Assembly (NCBI RefSeq): GCF_910588395.1
Contig: NZ_CAJUPA010000067.1
Location: 1-5,795, forward strand
Source: an uncultured Faecalibaculum sp.
Lineage (GTDB): Bacteria; Bacillota_I; Bacilli_A; Erysipelotrichales; Erysipelotrichaceae
DNA: 5,795 nt
Direction: 5' to 3'
Position 1 is the stretch's first letter, and every line of letters begins with the position of its first letter. Below are positions 1 through 5,695 of this stretch, in pieces. The position numbers were made by a program, and so were the translations under genes. The notes under the pieces were generated by a model. The model had not been told where the DNA came from. It saw only the letters and a program-made list of their open reading frames with translations, and did no database searches.

Positions 1-119
1 CTGACTTGCGGCTCACTTATAATACCACAGCCACAGGAGAATGCAACCACTTTTTTGTTCTTTTTTGCATCTTTCTTTGCTGCATCACCGATAAGTGCAA
101 GTCGCAGCATTTCGTGCAA
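1..119 (-). CDS. possible N-terminal fragment of an unrecognised protein, cut by the left edge
   Basis: A minus-strand frame stays open from a TTG at 119 (or an ATG at 110) to the window edge. From the ATG it gives 36 residues: a short hydrophobic stretch (LRLALIG), a Lys/Asp/Ala-rich segment (AAKKDAKKNKK), then VVAFSCGCGIISEPQV. Purine-rich AAGGA lies 5 nt before the TTG, which favours that start; from the ATG it would be about 14 nt away. An in-frame stop lies upstream, so the gene cannot begin much earlier. The closely spaced cysteines (CGC) could bind a metal, but this is speculation. I do not recognise the family. The stretch is AT- and Lys-rich, unlike the GC-rich genes to its right, so it is either recently acquired or simply a chance open frame. 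A second minus-strand frame, closed at position 17, overlaps it and looks less protein-like. Confidence 0.28.
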   Translation of the reverse strand, partial: MHEMLRLALIGDAAKKDAKKNKKVVAFSCGCGIISEPQV

Positions 120-332
120 CTCTTTCCTTTTTTTCCTGAAGCCTCCGACAATTGAATACAGACCTCACACATTCGATACAGGCTCCCGCCAATCATCTGC
201 AATCCACACCTCTCTCATGTCGCACCCTTTCCCCCTTTCCCTGTATCCGCCCCGGCCAGGGATGGCAAGGCCATCCACATCGGCAGACACCCATGGACTG
301 TCTCCTCTTTTCCTGTATCCCCGCGGAAACTG
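120..332. other. intergenic region upstream of the queuosine operon
   Basis: No convincing gene is visible on either strand here; the short open frames are pyrimidine-rich and do not resemble known proteins. The stretch holds three copies of CCTGTATC: 175-182 on the minus strand, and 240-247 and 312-319 on the plus strand. The two plus copies sit inside a 14-bp direct repeat with one mismatch (235-248 and 307-320). It also holds a perfect 7-bp inverted repeat with a 3-nt loop at 260-276. No preQ1 riboswitch could be recognised by eye, and none would fit if transcription starts at the ATG. Confidence 0.6.
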
Positions 333-338
333 TATAAT
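333..338 (+). promoter_or_regulatory. -10 box of the transporter-tgt operon
   Basis: A perfect TATAAT lies at 333-338, preceded by TG at 331-332. It ends 6 nt before the ATG at 345, so the start point would be expected at or next to the A of the start codon. No good TTGACA is present 16-18 bp upstream; that position is occupied by the second CCTGTATCC repeat (312-320), which could be an activator or repressor site. No Shine-Dalgarno sequence lies between this box and the ATG. Confidence 0.6.
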
Positions 339-344
339 GGATGC

Positions 345-974
345 ATGTCTGAAAAACGAGTCAAACTGCTGATATACTTCGCTGCGCTGTCAGCCGGCGC
401 ACTGCTTATTTCCAATCTCTCGGCGATCAAGCTCTGGGACCTGGGGGGAATCGCCGTGGATGGCGGAATCGTTCTGTTTCCTCTGACTTACATACTCAGT
501 GACCTCACTGTGGAGCTCTTCGGAAAGAAGCTTTCCAGAACCGTGATCTATGCCGGTTTTCTGATCAACCTCATTGCCGTCTTCGTGTTCTATGCCGTGA
601 TTGCGCTGCCTGCGTACCCGGGGTGGGACATGCAGGAGGCCTATGCGGCTGTGCTCGGGTTCTCTCCGCGGATCATTTTCGGGTCCCTGGCGGGTTACCT
701 CAGCTCCAATCTGCTGAACAACTGGCTGTTCATCCGGATGAAACACTCGGATTCGGCGTTCTCCCGGAGTTTCATTGCCCGGGCCCTGGGATCTTCGGCC
801 CTGGCGCATATCGTGGATTCCGGTGTGTTTGAAACCGTGGCATTTCTTGGCGTGCTGCCATTCCAGGAATTCCTGCAGCAGGCGGTGTTCGCCTATGTTC
901 TGGGGATGGGACTGGAACTGATTCTGTCGCCTCTGGAGGCTGTGATTGAAAGAAAGCTGAGGAAATCCCTGTGA
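345..974 (+). CDS. yhhQ: queuosine precursor transporter, YhhQ/QPTR (VUT) family
   Basis: An integral membrane carrier expected to import a queuosine precursor (preQ0, preQ1 or queuine) for tRNA modification. The 209-residue protein is close to E. coli YhhQ in length (about 220) and shows about six hydrophobic segments (near residues 7-27, 35-55, 65-89, 105-128, 145-168, 178-200). The family signature is clear: FPLTYILSDLTVELFG at 45-60, resembling the DLTVRIFG region of E. coli YhhQ, and near the end SSALAHIVDSGVFETVAFLG (150-169), matching the usual S-x-x-x-D-[ST]-x-x-F-x-x-[IV]AF-x-G pattern. The ATG at 345 is the only sensible start, since the ATG at 341 hits a stop after three codons. 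It has no Shine-Dalgarno sequence and begins 6 nt after TATAAT, so the mRNA may be leaderless. The stop codon overlaps the GTG of tgt, which supports a shared role. The transported species cannot be read from the sequence. Confidence 0.9.
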   Translation: MSEKRVKLLIYFAALSAGALLISNLSAIKLWDLGGIAVDGGIVLFPLTYILSDLTVELFGKKLSRTVIYAGFLINLIAVFVFYAVIALPAYPGWDMQEAYAAVLGFSPRIIFGSLAGYLSSNLLNNWLFIRMKHSDSAFSRSFIARALGSSALAHIVDSGVFETVAFLGVLPFQEFLQQAVFAYVLGMGLELILSPLEAVIERKLRKSL

Positions 975-2242
975 AACCACTGAATACAACTGACAATCCG
1001 GTGACTGCCGGAGAAACACCCGCGCAGGAACTCCCTGCATTTTCCTTTGAAATCGAAAAACGGCTGCCGGGGCTGGGCCGTGCGGGGATCATTCACACGC
1101 CCCACGGCGATATCCGCACGCCGGCTTTCATGTGTGTGGGAACCCGGGGAGAAGTCCCTTTTGTGTCCATGGAAGAACTCCGGGCACTGGGAGCCCAGGC
1201 CATGCTCTCCAATGGCTATCACCTGCGGAATGCCTCGCCGGATATCGCCTCCCGGGGCGGGCTTGCGGCGTGGTCCGGCTGGAATGGGCCCACACTGACG
1301 GACTCCGGCGGATTCCAGGTCATGTCTCTGGGTTCGGGCATGGGCAAGGTTGTGGCAATGGAAAATCAGGACAATCTCGCCAATACCCCGCACCGCCAGC
1401 GGCTGGCGCATGTCACGGAGGAAGGCATCCGGTTCTGGGATCCGGTCCTTGAACGGGAGGATTTCATCGGGCCGCGGCAATCCATGGAGATCCAGTGCCG
1501 GATCGGCGCTGACATCCACATGGCATTCGATGAGCTCACCTCGCTGGCAGATGACTATGACTACAATGTCCAGGCCCTGGAGCGCACTGAACGCTGGGCA
1601 CAGACCAGTCTGGATGTCCACAAGGAACACCGGGATGATCTGGGATACCGCCAGTCGCTGTACGGCGTGCTGCAGGGCGGCCGCTGGGAGGACCTGCGGC
1701 GGTCCACTGCCCGGAAACTCGGGGTCATGGACTTTGACGGCTATGGACTGGGGGGTGCGTTTCTGAAAAGCGACCTGGGGGAAATCCTGCGCTGGTGCAA
1801 CGAAGAACTCCCGGAGAACAAACCCCGGCACCTCCTGGGCCTGTCCCATCCCGATGATATCCTCATCGGGATCTCCATGGGAGCAGATACTTTTGACTGT
1901 GTGGCGCCCACCCGGGAAGCCCGGCATGGCCGGGTGTATTCCCTGGACGGACCGGTGAATCTTGGACCCTGGAAAGATTCCGACCGTCTCATTGACAACG
2001 AATGCGACTGTCCCACCTGCAAAGCCGGGTGGACCCGGGGACAGCTGCGGGCGCTGTGGAAGTCGAAAAACGACAAGGAAAAGCTCTACCAGTACTTTCA
2101 TCTGGCATCCGTCCACAACCTGCGCTTTATTCTGCGGCTGATGGAACAGGCCCGGCAGGCGATTCTGGACGGAACCTTCGAATCATTCAAAGAACAGTTC
2201 CTGGACCGGTATTATCACCGGAACAGCCACCGGGATGCCTGA
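971..2242 (+). CDS. tgt: tRNA-guanine(34) transglycosylase, divergent (possibly queuine-using) type
   Basis: This enzyme exchanges guanine 34 in tRNAs for Asp, Asn, His and Tyr with a queuosine base or precursor. The 423-residue protein carries the TGT landmarks: LTDSGGFQ (109-116), MEIQ then FDEL (186-189), LQGG (234-237), the nucleophile Asp309 in FDCVAPTR, and the zinc ligands Cys345, Cys347 and Cys350 (CDCPTC) with His382. It is longer than E. coli Tgt (about 375) because of a roughly 25-residue N-terminal extension, an insertion of about 23 residues near 121-146, and six extra residues before the zinc His. Two base-pocket positions differ from Zymomonas Tgt: Cys158 corresponds to Leu189, and the GLAVG loop reads GGAFLK, putting Leu265 at Val233. 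The GTG start overlaps the yhhQ stop and has GAGG 8 nt upstream, so translation is likely coupled. A role in queuine salvage is inferred from these changes and the transporter partner. Confidence 0.93.
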   Translation: MKPLNTTDNPVTAGETPAQELPAFSFEIEKRLPGLGRAGIIHTPHGDIRTPAFMCVGTRGEVPFVSMEELRALGAQAMLSNGYHLRNASPDIASRGGLAAWSGWNGPTLTDSGGFQVMSLGSGMGKVVAMENQDNLANTPHRQRLAHVTEEGIRFWDPVLEREDFIGPRQSMEIQCRIGADIHMAFDELTSLADDYDYNVQALERTERWAQTSLDVHKEHRDDLGYRQSLYGVLQGGRWEDLRRSTARKLGVMDFDGYGLGGAFLKSDLGEILRWCNEELPENKPRHLLGLSHPDDILIGISMGADTFDCVAPTREARHGRVYSLDGPVNLGPWKDSDRLIDNECDCPTCKAGWTRGQLRALWKSKNDKEKLYQYFHLASVHNLRFILRLMEQARQAILDGTFESFKEQFLDRYYHRNSHRDA

Positions 2243-2338
2243 CCTGTCAGCCCTTTCCGGCAGCAGCCGTCCTCCTGCAGACAGCGGATCCTGAAAAACC
2301 CCGCAGGTCAGGAACAAACCACACACTGATAACGCCAG

Positions 2339-2386
2339 CAGGCAGCGGATATCCGGTTGCTGCACCGGACCCGCTGCCTGTTTTTT
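2339..2386 (+). terminator. intrinsic terminator after tgt
   Basis: A perfect 10-bp stem pairs CAGGCAGCGG (2339-2348) with CCGCTGCCTG (2371-2380). A 5-bp inner stem, TCCGG (2352-2356) with CCGGA (2365-2369), closes an 8-nt loop. Six T residues follow at 2381-2386 on the plus strand, ending the transporter-tgt transcript about 100 nt after the tgt stop. Read on the minus strand the same hairpin lacks a T tail, so it may only partly stop transcripts coming from nagB. Confidence 0.9.
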
Positions 2387-2401
2387 CTGTATATCCCCGG
2401 A

Positions 2402-3163
2402 CTATGGCCGCCGGGCTTTTGCTTTCCAGACCTCCGGAATCAGGGAAGCCGCTTCTTCATCCACAATGAACTCCACATTCGGATGCATCCGCAGCCAGGA
2501 CACCGGAAACATCGGATCCAGCGCTTCTTCCTCAAAAAACCGTTTCAGAAGCCCGGCTTTCCGGACACCGGAGCAGACCACAAAATAATGACTGGTTTTC
2601 ATGTGCTCTTCCATTCCCGTGGTGATCGCATATTCCGGCACCTTCTGCCAGTCACCGCCAAACGCCGGTGCATTCTGCCGCCTGGTGGCTTCATCCAGCT
2701 TCACTTTGTGCGTCCGGGGATACAGCACAGGGCCCGGTTCATTGAAGGCAATATGACCGTCATCGCCAATCCCGGTGATCGCGATATCCAGCCCCGCCTC
2801 TGCAATTTCCTCTGCATACTGCCCAAGCTCCGCTTCCAGATCCTGCGCCAGGGCATCGGGATAGCGCACATTGGCCGGATCGATGTTCACATGATCCAGA
2901 AAATGTTCATGCATGAAATGAATGAAACTTTCCGGATCCTGAGGACCCAGCCCCGCGTATTCATCCATATCAAACGTGCGCATCCGGGAAAAATCCGCCT
3001 TTCCCGCCTCATACGCCTTCACCAGCTCCCTGTACATCCCGATCGGAGAATTCCCCGCCGGCAGACAGAACACCAGATCCGGTTTTTTCTCCAGCAGCGA
3101 CAGCACTCTCTGCGCCATCACCTGACTGACTTCACTGTAATCCCTGCAAATCGTGAGTTTCAT
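2402..3163 (-). CDS. nagB: glucosamine-6-phosphate deaminase
   Basis: A cytoplasmic enzyme converting glucosamine-6-phosphate to fructose-6-phosphate and ammonia, the last step of amino-sugar catabolism. The 253-residue protein lies between B. subtilis NagB (about 242) and E. coli NagB (266). Landmarks are the phosphate loop LPAGNSPIGMY (34-44), FDMDEYAGL (64-72) with Asp67 matching E. coli Asp72, and GIGDDGHIAFNEPG (131-144), where Asp135, His137 and Glu142 match E. coli Asp141, His143 and Glu148. The ATG at 3163 is preferred because AGGAGG lies 7 nt upstream and MKLTI is the natural family N-terminus; a TTG at 3211 would add 16 unlikely residues. The DeoR-type regulator lies 66 bp upstream on the same strand. 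A related galactosamine-6-phosphate deaminase (AgaI type) is a possible alternative. No nagA is present in the window. Confidence 0.93.
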   Translation of the reverse strand: MKLTICRDYSEVSQVMAQRVLSLLEKKPDLVFCLPAGNSPIGMYRELVKAYEAGKADFSRMRTFDMDEYAGLGPQDPESFIHFMHEHFLDHVNIDPANVRYPDALAQDLEAELGQYAEEIAEAGLDIAITGIGDDGHIAFNEPGPVLYPRTHKVKLDEATRRQNAPAFGGDWQKVPEYAITTGMEEHMKTSHYFVVCSGVRKAGLLKRFFEEEALDPMFPVSWLRMHPNVEFIVDEEAASLIPEVWKAKARRP

Positions 3164-3229
3164 CTTCTTCCCTCCTGCGCTCAGCGTACCGCGAAACCCG
3201 GGAAGACGCAAGGAATTCTGGCGATTTCG

Positions 3230-3964
3230 CTAATTTTGATTCTCCGCCTGCCGGTTTCCCAGCCACCGGATCCCGTCACAAGTCACCAGTACATCCGGCT
3301 GACAGATCTCCAGAACCCCCCGGCGGTTGATCTTCGAAGGATCCGCCAGACAGACCACCTGCCCGCAGGCCCTTGCTGTCGCCGCTTTTCTCGCAGATTC
3401 CTCCGGATCGCTCCCCGTAGCCTGGTCCCCGGCAATTCCATCCGGGGAAAGAAAATACAGATCTGCCTGCAGACCCGCAGGAAAACCCCCGGTGAGCCGG
3501 TTGTGTTCCCGGTCCAGCCGGCCCCCGGTCACCTGCAGCGTCACATCACTGGAACGGCTCAGGATCTCCGCCGCCGTCCAGCTGGCAGTGATCACCGTGC
3601 ACCGCAGCCCCCGGTTCAGGATTTCCTGCGCCAGTCTGGCACAAGTCGTCCCGGCATCCAGCACCACAGTCATGTCCTCCTGCAGAAGTTCGGCCGCCTG
3701 TCTGGCGATCTGTTCCTTTTCCCGTTCATTGAGATGAACCCGGCTGGCGTAAACCGTATTGCGGGGTGTTCCCTCGGTAGACACCGCACCTCCCCGCACC
3801 CGGCGCAGACATCCCTGTTTTTCCAGCACAGTCAGATCACTGCGGATCGTCGCGACACTCGCATGCAGAACCTGGCAGAATTCCTGCAGCGTCACCACTT
3901 CCTGTTTCTGCAGCATATCCCGGATCGCATCCCGGCGCATGCAGGCTTTTTTGTTCGTGTTCAT
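3230..3964 (-). CDS. DeoR/GlpR-family transcriptional regulator
   Basis: Probably a sugar-phosphate-responsive repressor. Counting from the ATG at 3964 (244 residues), an N-terminal winged helix-turn-helix spans about 8-60, with VTLQEFCQVLHAS, then recognition helix VATIRSDLTVLEKQG and wing LRRVRGGA, close to the family pattern TIRRDL..LE..G...R.HGGA (here RSDL). The C-terminal DeoRC sensor domain shows VVLDAGTTCARLA (100-112), VTGGRL (145-150) and LADPSK (206-211), whose Lys211 sits where the usual DSSKF motif contacts a sugar phosphate. Lying 66 bp before nagB on the same strand, it most likely controls nagB and itself, perhaps with glucosamine-6-phosphate or GlcNAc-6-phosphate as effector (inference). 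A TTG at 3970 in the same frame is an alternative start, but neither start has a Shine-Dalgarno sequence; TATACT ends 6 nt before the ATG, suggesting a leaderless message. Confidence 0.88.
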   Translation of the reverse strand: MNTNKKACMRRDAIRDMLQKQEVVTLQEFCQVLHASVATIRSDLTVLEKQGCLRRVRGGAVSTEGTPRNTVYASRVHLNEREKEQIARQAAELLQEDMTVVLDAGTTCARLAQEILNRGLRCTVITASWTAAEILSRSSDVTLQVTGGRLDREHNRLTGGFPAGLQADLYFLSPDGIAGDQATGSDPEESARKAATARACGQVVCLADPSKINRRGVLEICQPDVLVTCDGIRWLGNRQAENQN

Positions 3965-3970
3965 ACACAA

Positions 3971-3976
3971 AGTATA
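3971..3976 (-). promoter_or_regulatory. candidate -10 box of the DeoR-family gene
   Basis: Read on the minus strand this is TATACT, followed by 6 nt and the ATG at 3964, the same spacing as in front of the transporter gene. The -35 side is weak: CTGTCA (4001-3996) matches 4 of 6 consensus bases at a long 19-bp spacing and falls inside the palindrome at 3985-4001. The promoter would lie in the end of the MATE gene. Confidence 0.4.
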
Positions 3977-3984
3977 ATGGAAGT

Positions 3985-4001
3985 CTGTCAGTCACTGACA
4001 G
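3985..4001. promoter_or_regulatory. 17-bp perfect palindrome, candidate operator
   Basis: CTGTCAGT and ACTGACAG are exact inverted repeats around a single central C at 3993. The site covers the last codons and stop of the MATE gene and ends 21 bp before the ATG of the regulator gene, over the -35 side of its candidate promoter. A one-base centre and no following T run make an operator more likely than a transcription terminator. Autoregulation by the DeoR-type protein is an inference. Confidence 0.4.
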
Positions 4002-5382
4002 CTTTGCAGCGTTTCCTGCTGATGCGGCTGCGCCTGGCCCTGCTCTGCTCCCGGCGGATGAGAAGCCAGATCCCAAGCGCATCTGCCAGCAGCCAGCCGA
4101 TGGGGACAGACCACCAGATGGCCTCCAGCCCGAATCCGGCATCCGGAAGCGTCCAGGAAAGCAGTACCCGGGTTCCCAGAGAAACCAGCGTCAGCAGCAG
4201 GCTGATCCCGGTGTTTCCAAACGCCCGGAAAAACCCGTACAGCAGAAACAGGATCCCGATTGCAAAATAGAAACTGCCTTCCACCACCAGATACCGGCTT
4301 CCCACCTCCAGCGCTCCCGGATCCTGGGGAATGAAACATGCCAGCAACCACCGGCGGAAAAGCAGAACCAGCAGAGATACACACAGACAGAACCCGCAGC
4401 TGATGACAACCGCCGTGCGGATACCGGACTTGACCCGCTGTGCTTTTCCCGCCCCATGATTCTGGGCAATGAACGTGGACGCCGCATTTCCGAATTCCTG
4501 CGCCGGCATATATGCGAAGCTGTCGATTTTGACCCCAGCCGCGAACCCTGCCATCACCTGCGGACCAAAGGTATTCACCTTTCCCTGCACCAGCAGGATC
4601 CCGAAATTCATCACAGACTGCTGCAGAGATGTCATCAGTGCCAGGGACGTTACCCGTTTTGCAGTCTGTGCATCCCAGCGGAAATCCCGCAATCCTGCAC
4701 ACAGAGAGGAATACCGGTGCCAGAACATCCCGGTGATCCCCACCGCGCTGATCCACTGCGCCGTCATCGTCGCCAGTGCCGCGCCGGCAGTTTTCCAGAG
4801 AGAAATCCACCAGAAATCCAGGACAATGTTCAGAATACACGTGACAATCAGCCACACCGCCGGCGTGCGGGAATCACCCACAGCCCGGAAAAAACCCCCG
4901 AAGAAATTGAACAGATACACCGCCGGGATCCCCGCTGTGATCCAGCCAAGATACGCCCGCATATCCGGGACAACCTCCGCCGGAATCTGCAGAAGCAACA
5001 GGATGGTATCCCGGAACAGCGTCATCCCAAGCCAGATTGCAAGCGCCGGCAAAGCCGTGACCACAAACGAATGCCACAGATCTGTCTTCAGACGCGCCGG
5101 GTCCCTTCGGGCATGATCCATGGAAAGCTGCACCCCTGTCCCCAGACACAACCCCAGAAAAATGCTCGTCACAAAATTCATCAGCGAGAAACTGCTGCCG
5201 GCAGCCGCCAGTGCCGTCGACCCCGCCAGCTGCCCGAGTATGATCGTATCCGCCACATTGTAAAGCTGCTGAAGAAAATTGCCGGCTATCATGGGCAGAC
5301 TGAACATCACCAGACTCCAGGCTGTATTTCCCTGTGTCAGATCCATGCCCTGCCGTTTCACCACCCCGTTTTCCATTCTCAT
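3988..5382 (-). CDS. MATE-family efflux transporter
   Basis: A cytoplasmic-membrane antiporter of the multidrug and toxin extrusion superfamily, expected to export cationic drugs or metabolites using a Na+ or H+ gradient. The 464-residue protein has the usual family length and about twelve hydrophobic segments (near residues 21-40, 55-85, 100-122, 137-157, 170-190, 196-220, 245-268, 275-300, 322-342, 362-382, 390-410, 420-442). MATE hallmarks are QQLYNVADTIILG in helix 1-2 (38-50, with Asn42 and Asp45), and the repeated motif FFRAVGDSRTP (164-174) and FFRAFGNTGIS (384-394) at matching points of the two halves. The C-terminal tail is very basic (REQSRARRSRISRKRCK). The ATG at 5382 is assumed; an ATG at 5376 is equally served by the GGAAAGGAAGGG just upstream. 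Weak -10-like hexamers are TAGAAT (5428-5423) and TATGAT (5405-5400). The stop lies 23 bp before the regulator gene, so read-through into deoR and nagB is possible. The substrate is unknown. Confidence 0.92.
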   Translation of the reverse strand: MRMENGVVKRQGMDLTQGNTAWSLVMFSLPMIAGNFLQQLYNVADTIILGQLAGSTALAAAGSSFSLMNFVTSIFLGLCLGTGVQLSMDHARRDPARLKTDLWHSFVVTALPALAIWLGMTLFRDTILLLLQIPAEVVPDMRAYLGWITAGIPAVYLFNFFGGFFRAVGDSRTPAVWLIVTCILNIVLDFWWISLWKTAGAALATMTAQWISAVGITGMFWHRYSSLCAGLRDFRWDAQTAKRVTSLALMTSLQQSVMNFGILLVQGKVNTFGPQVMAGFAAGVKIDSFAYMPAQEFGNAASTFIAQNHGAGKAQRVKSGIRTAVVISCGFCLCVSLLVLLFRRWLLACFIPQDPGALEVGSRYLVVEGSFYFAIGILFLLYGFFRAFGNTGISLLLTLVSLGTRVLLSWTLPDAGFGLEAIWWSVPIGWLLADALGIWLLIRREQSRARRSRISRKRCKAVSD

Positions 5383-5552
5383 CCCTTCCTTTCCCGCCCA
5401 TCATATACCTGACATACTGTGCATTCTACAGAAGTCCGAAAGGAGGAACCGGGTCAGCAGCATGACAGGGTGCGGTTTGCTCTGCCGATGGGGCCTGCGG
5501 CCCTGGCCGGGGCGGAGATTAGATGTGTGCTGTCTGCCTGTATTCTGAAAGT

Positions 5553-5581
5553 AAAAAAACCGATACCCTTTCGGATACCGG
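5553..5581 (-). terminator. intrinsic terminator of the rRNA operon
   Basis: On the minus strand CCGGTATCC (5581-5573) pairs with GGGTATCGG (5568-5560), with two G-U pairs, around a GAAA tetraloop, and seven T residues follow (5559-5553). It begins about 7 nt after the 3' end of the 5S gene, the normal place for the end of an rRNA operon, and separates it from the MATE gene downstream on the same strand. Confidence 0.9.
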
Positions 5582-5587
5582 CTTTCT

Positions 5588-5695
5588 CAGTGGCCATGTG
5601 TTATTTTTGCCTTTCGGCTATCGTCACCGCAAGAGAGCTTGACTTCTGTGTTCGGGATGAGTACAGGTATTTCCTCTCTGCCATGATGACCACAT
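5588..5695 (-). rRNA. rrf: 5S ribosomal RNA
   Basis: The most conserved part of 5S rRNA is present on the minus strand: CATCCCGAACACAGAAG followed by TCAAGCTC (about 5659-5635). The fold also fits. Helix I pairs GTGGTCA (5693-5687) with TGGCCAC (5596-5590) with one G-U pair; helix II pairs AGAGAG (in GGCAGAGAGG) with CTCTCT; and a GCC-GAAA-GGC hairpin forms the helix IV/V arm. The length, about 104-110 nt, is at the short end for bacterial 5S. The exact ends are estimated from helix I. An intrinsic terminator follows at once, and the upstream sequence looks like a 23S-5S spacer. An open frame at 5601-5795 crosses the gene by chance and should not be annotated as protein. Confidence 0.9.

Noticed and set aside
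893..2116. 407-codon minus-strand open frame
   Set aside because: It is antisense to tgt, whose catalytic and zinc motifs are all present on the plus strand.
3164..3211. Upstream TTG start that would extend NagB by 16 residues
   Set aside because: AGGAGG sits 7 nt before the ATG at 3163 and the family N-terminus begins with MKL-type residues there.
3951..3978. Plus-strand TTGTTC and TATAAT spaced by 16 bp as a promoter
   Set aside because: The -35 matches only 3 of 6 bases and it would drive transcription antisense into the MATE gene. The same DNA is better explained as the minus-strand promoter of the regulator gene.
2357..4270. Long plus-strand open frame of 637 codons
   Set aside because: It lies antisense to nagB and the DeoR-type gene, both with full sets of family motifs. 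Its His/Arg/Pro/Gln-rich translation is typical of the complement of GC-rich genes.
5462..5548. Plus-strand 28-codon Cys/Trp/Arg-rich frame preceded by AAAGGAGG (5439-5446)
   Set aside because: The spacing from the purine run to the ATG is 15 nt, too long for a normal ribosome binding site. No promoter is clear and the composition only reflects a GC-rich stretch. It also lies antisense to the leader of the MATE gene.
5430..5560. SRP RNA, RNase P RNA or a riboswitch in the MATE leader region
   Set aside because: GTCCGAAAGGAGG faintly recalls SRP and RNase P motifs, but the required partner motifs and helices are missing on both strands.
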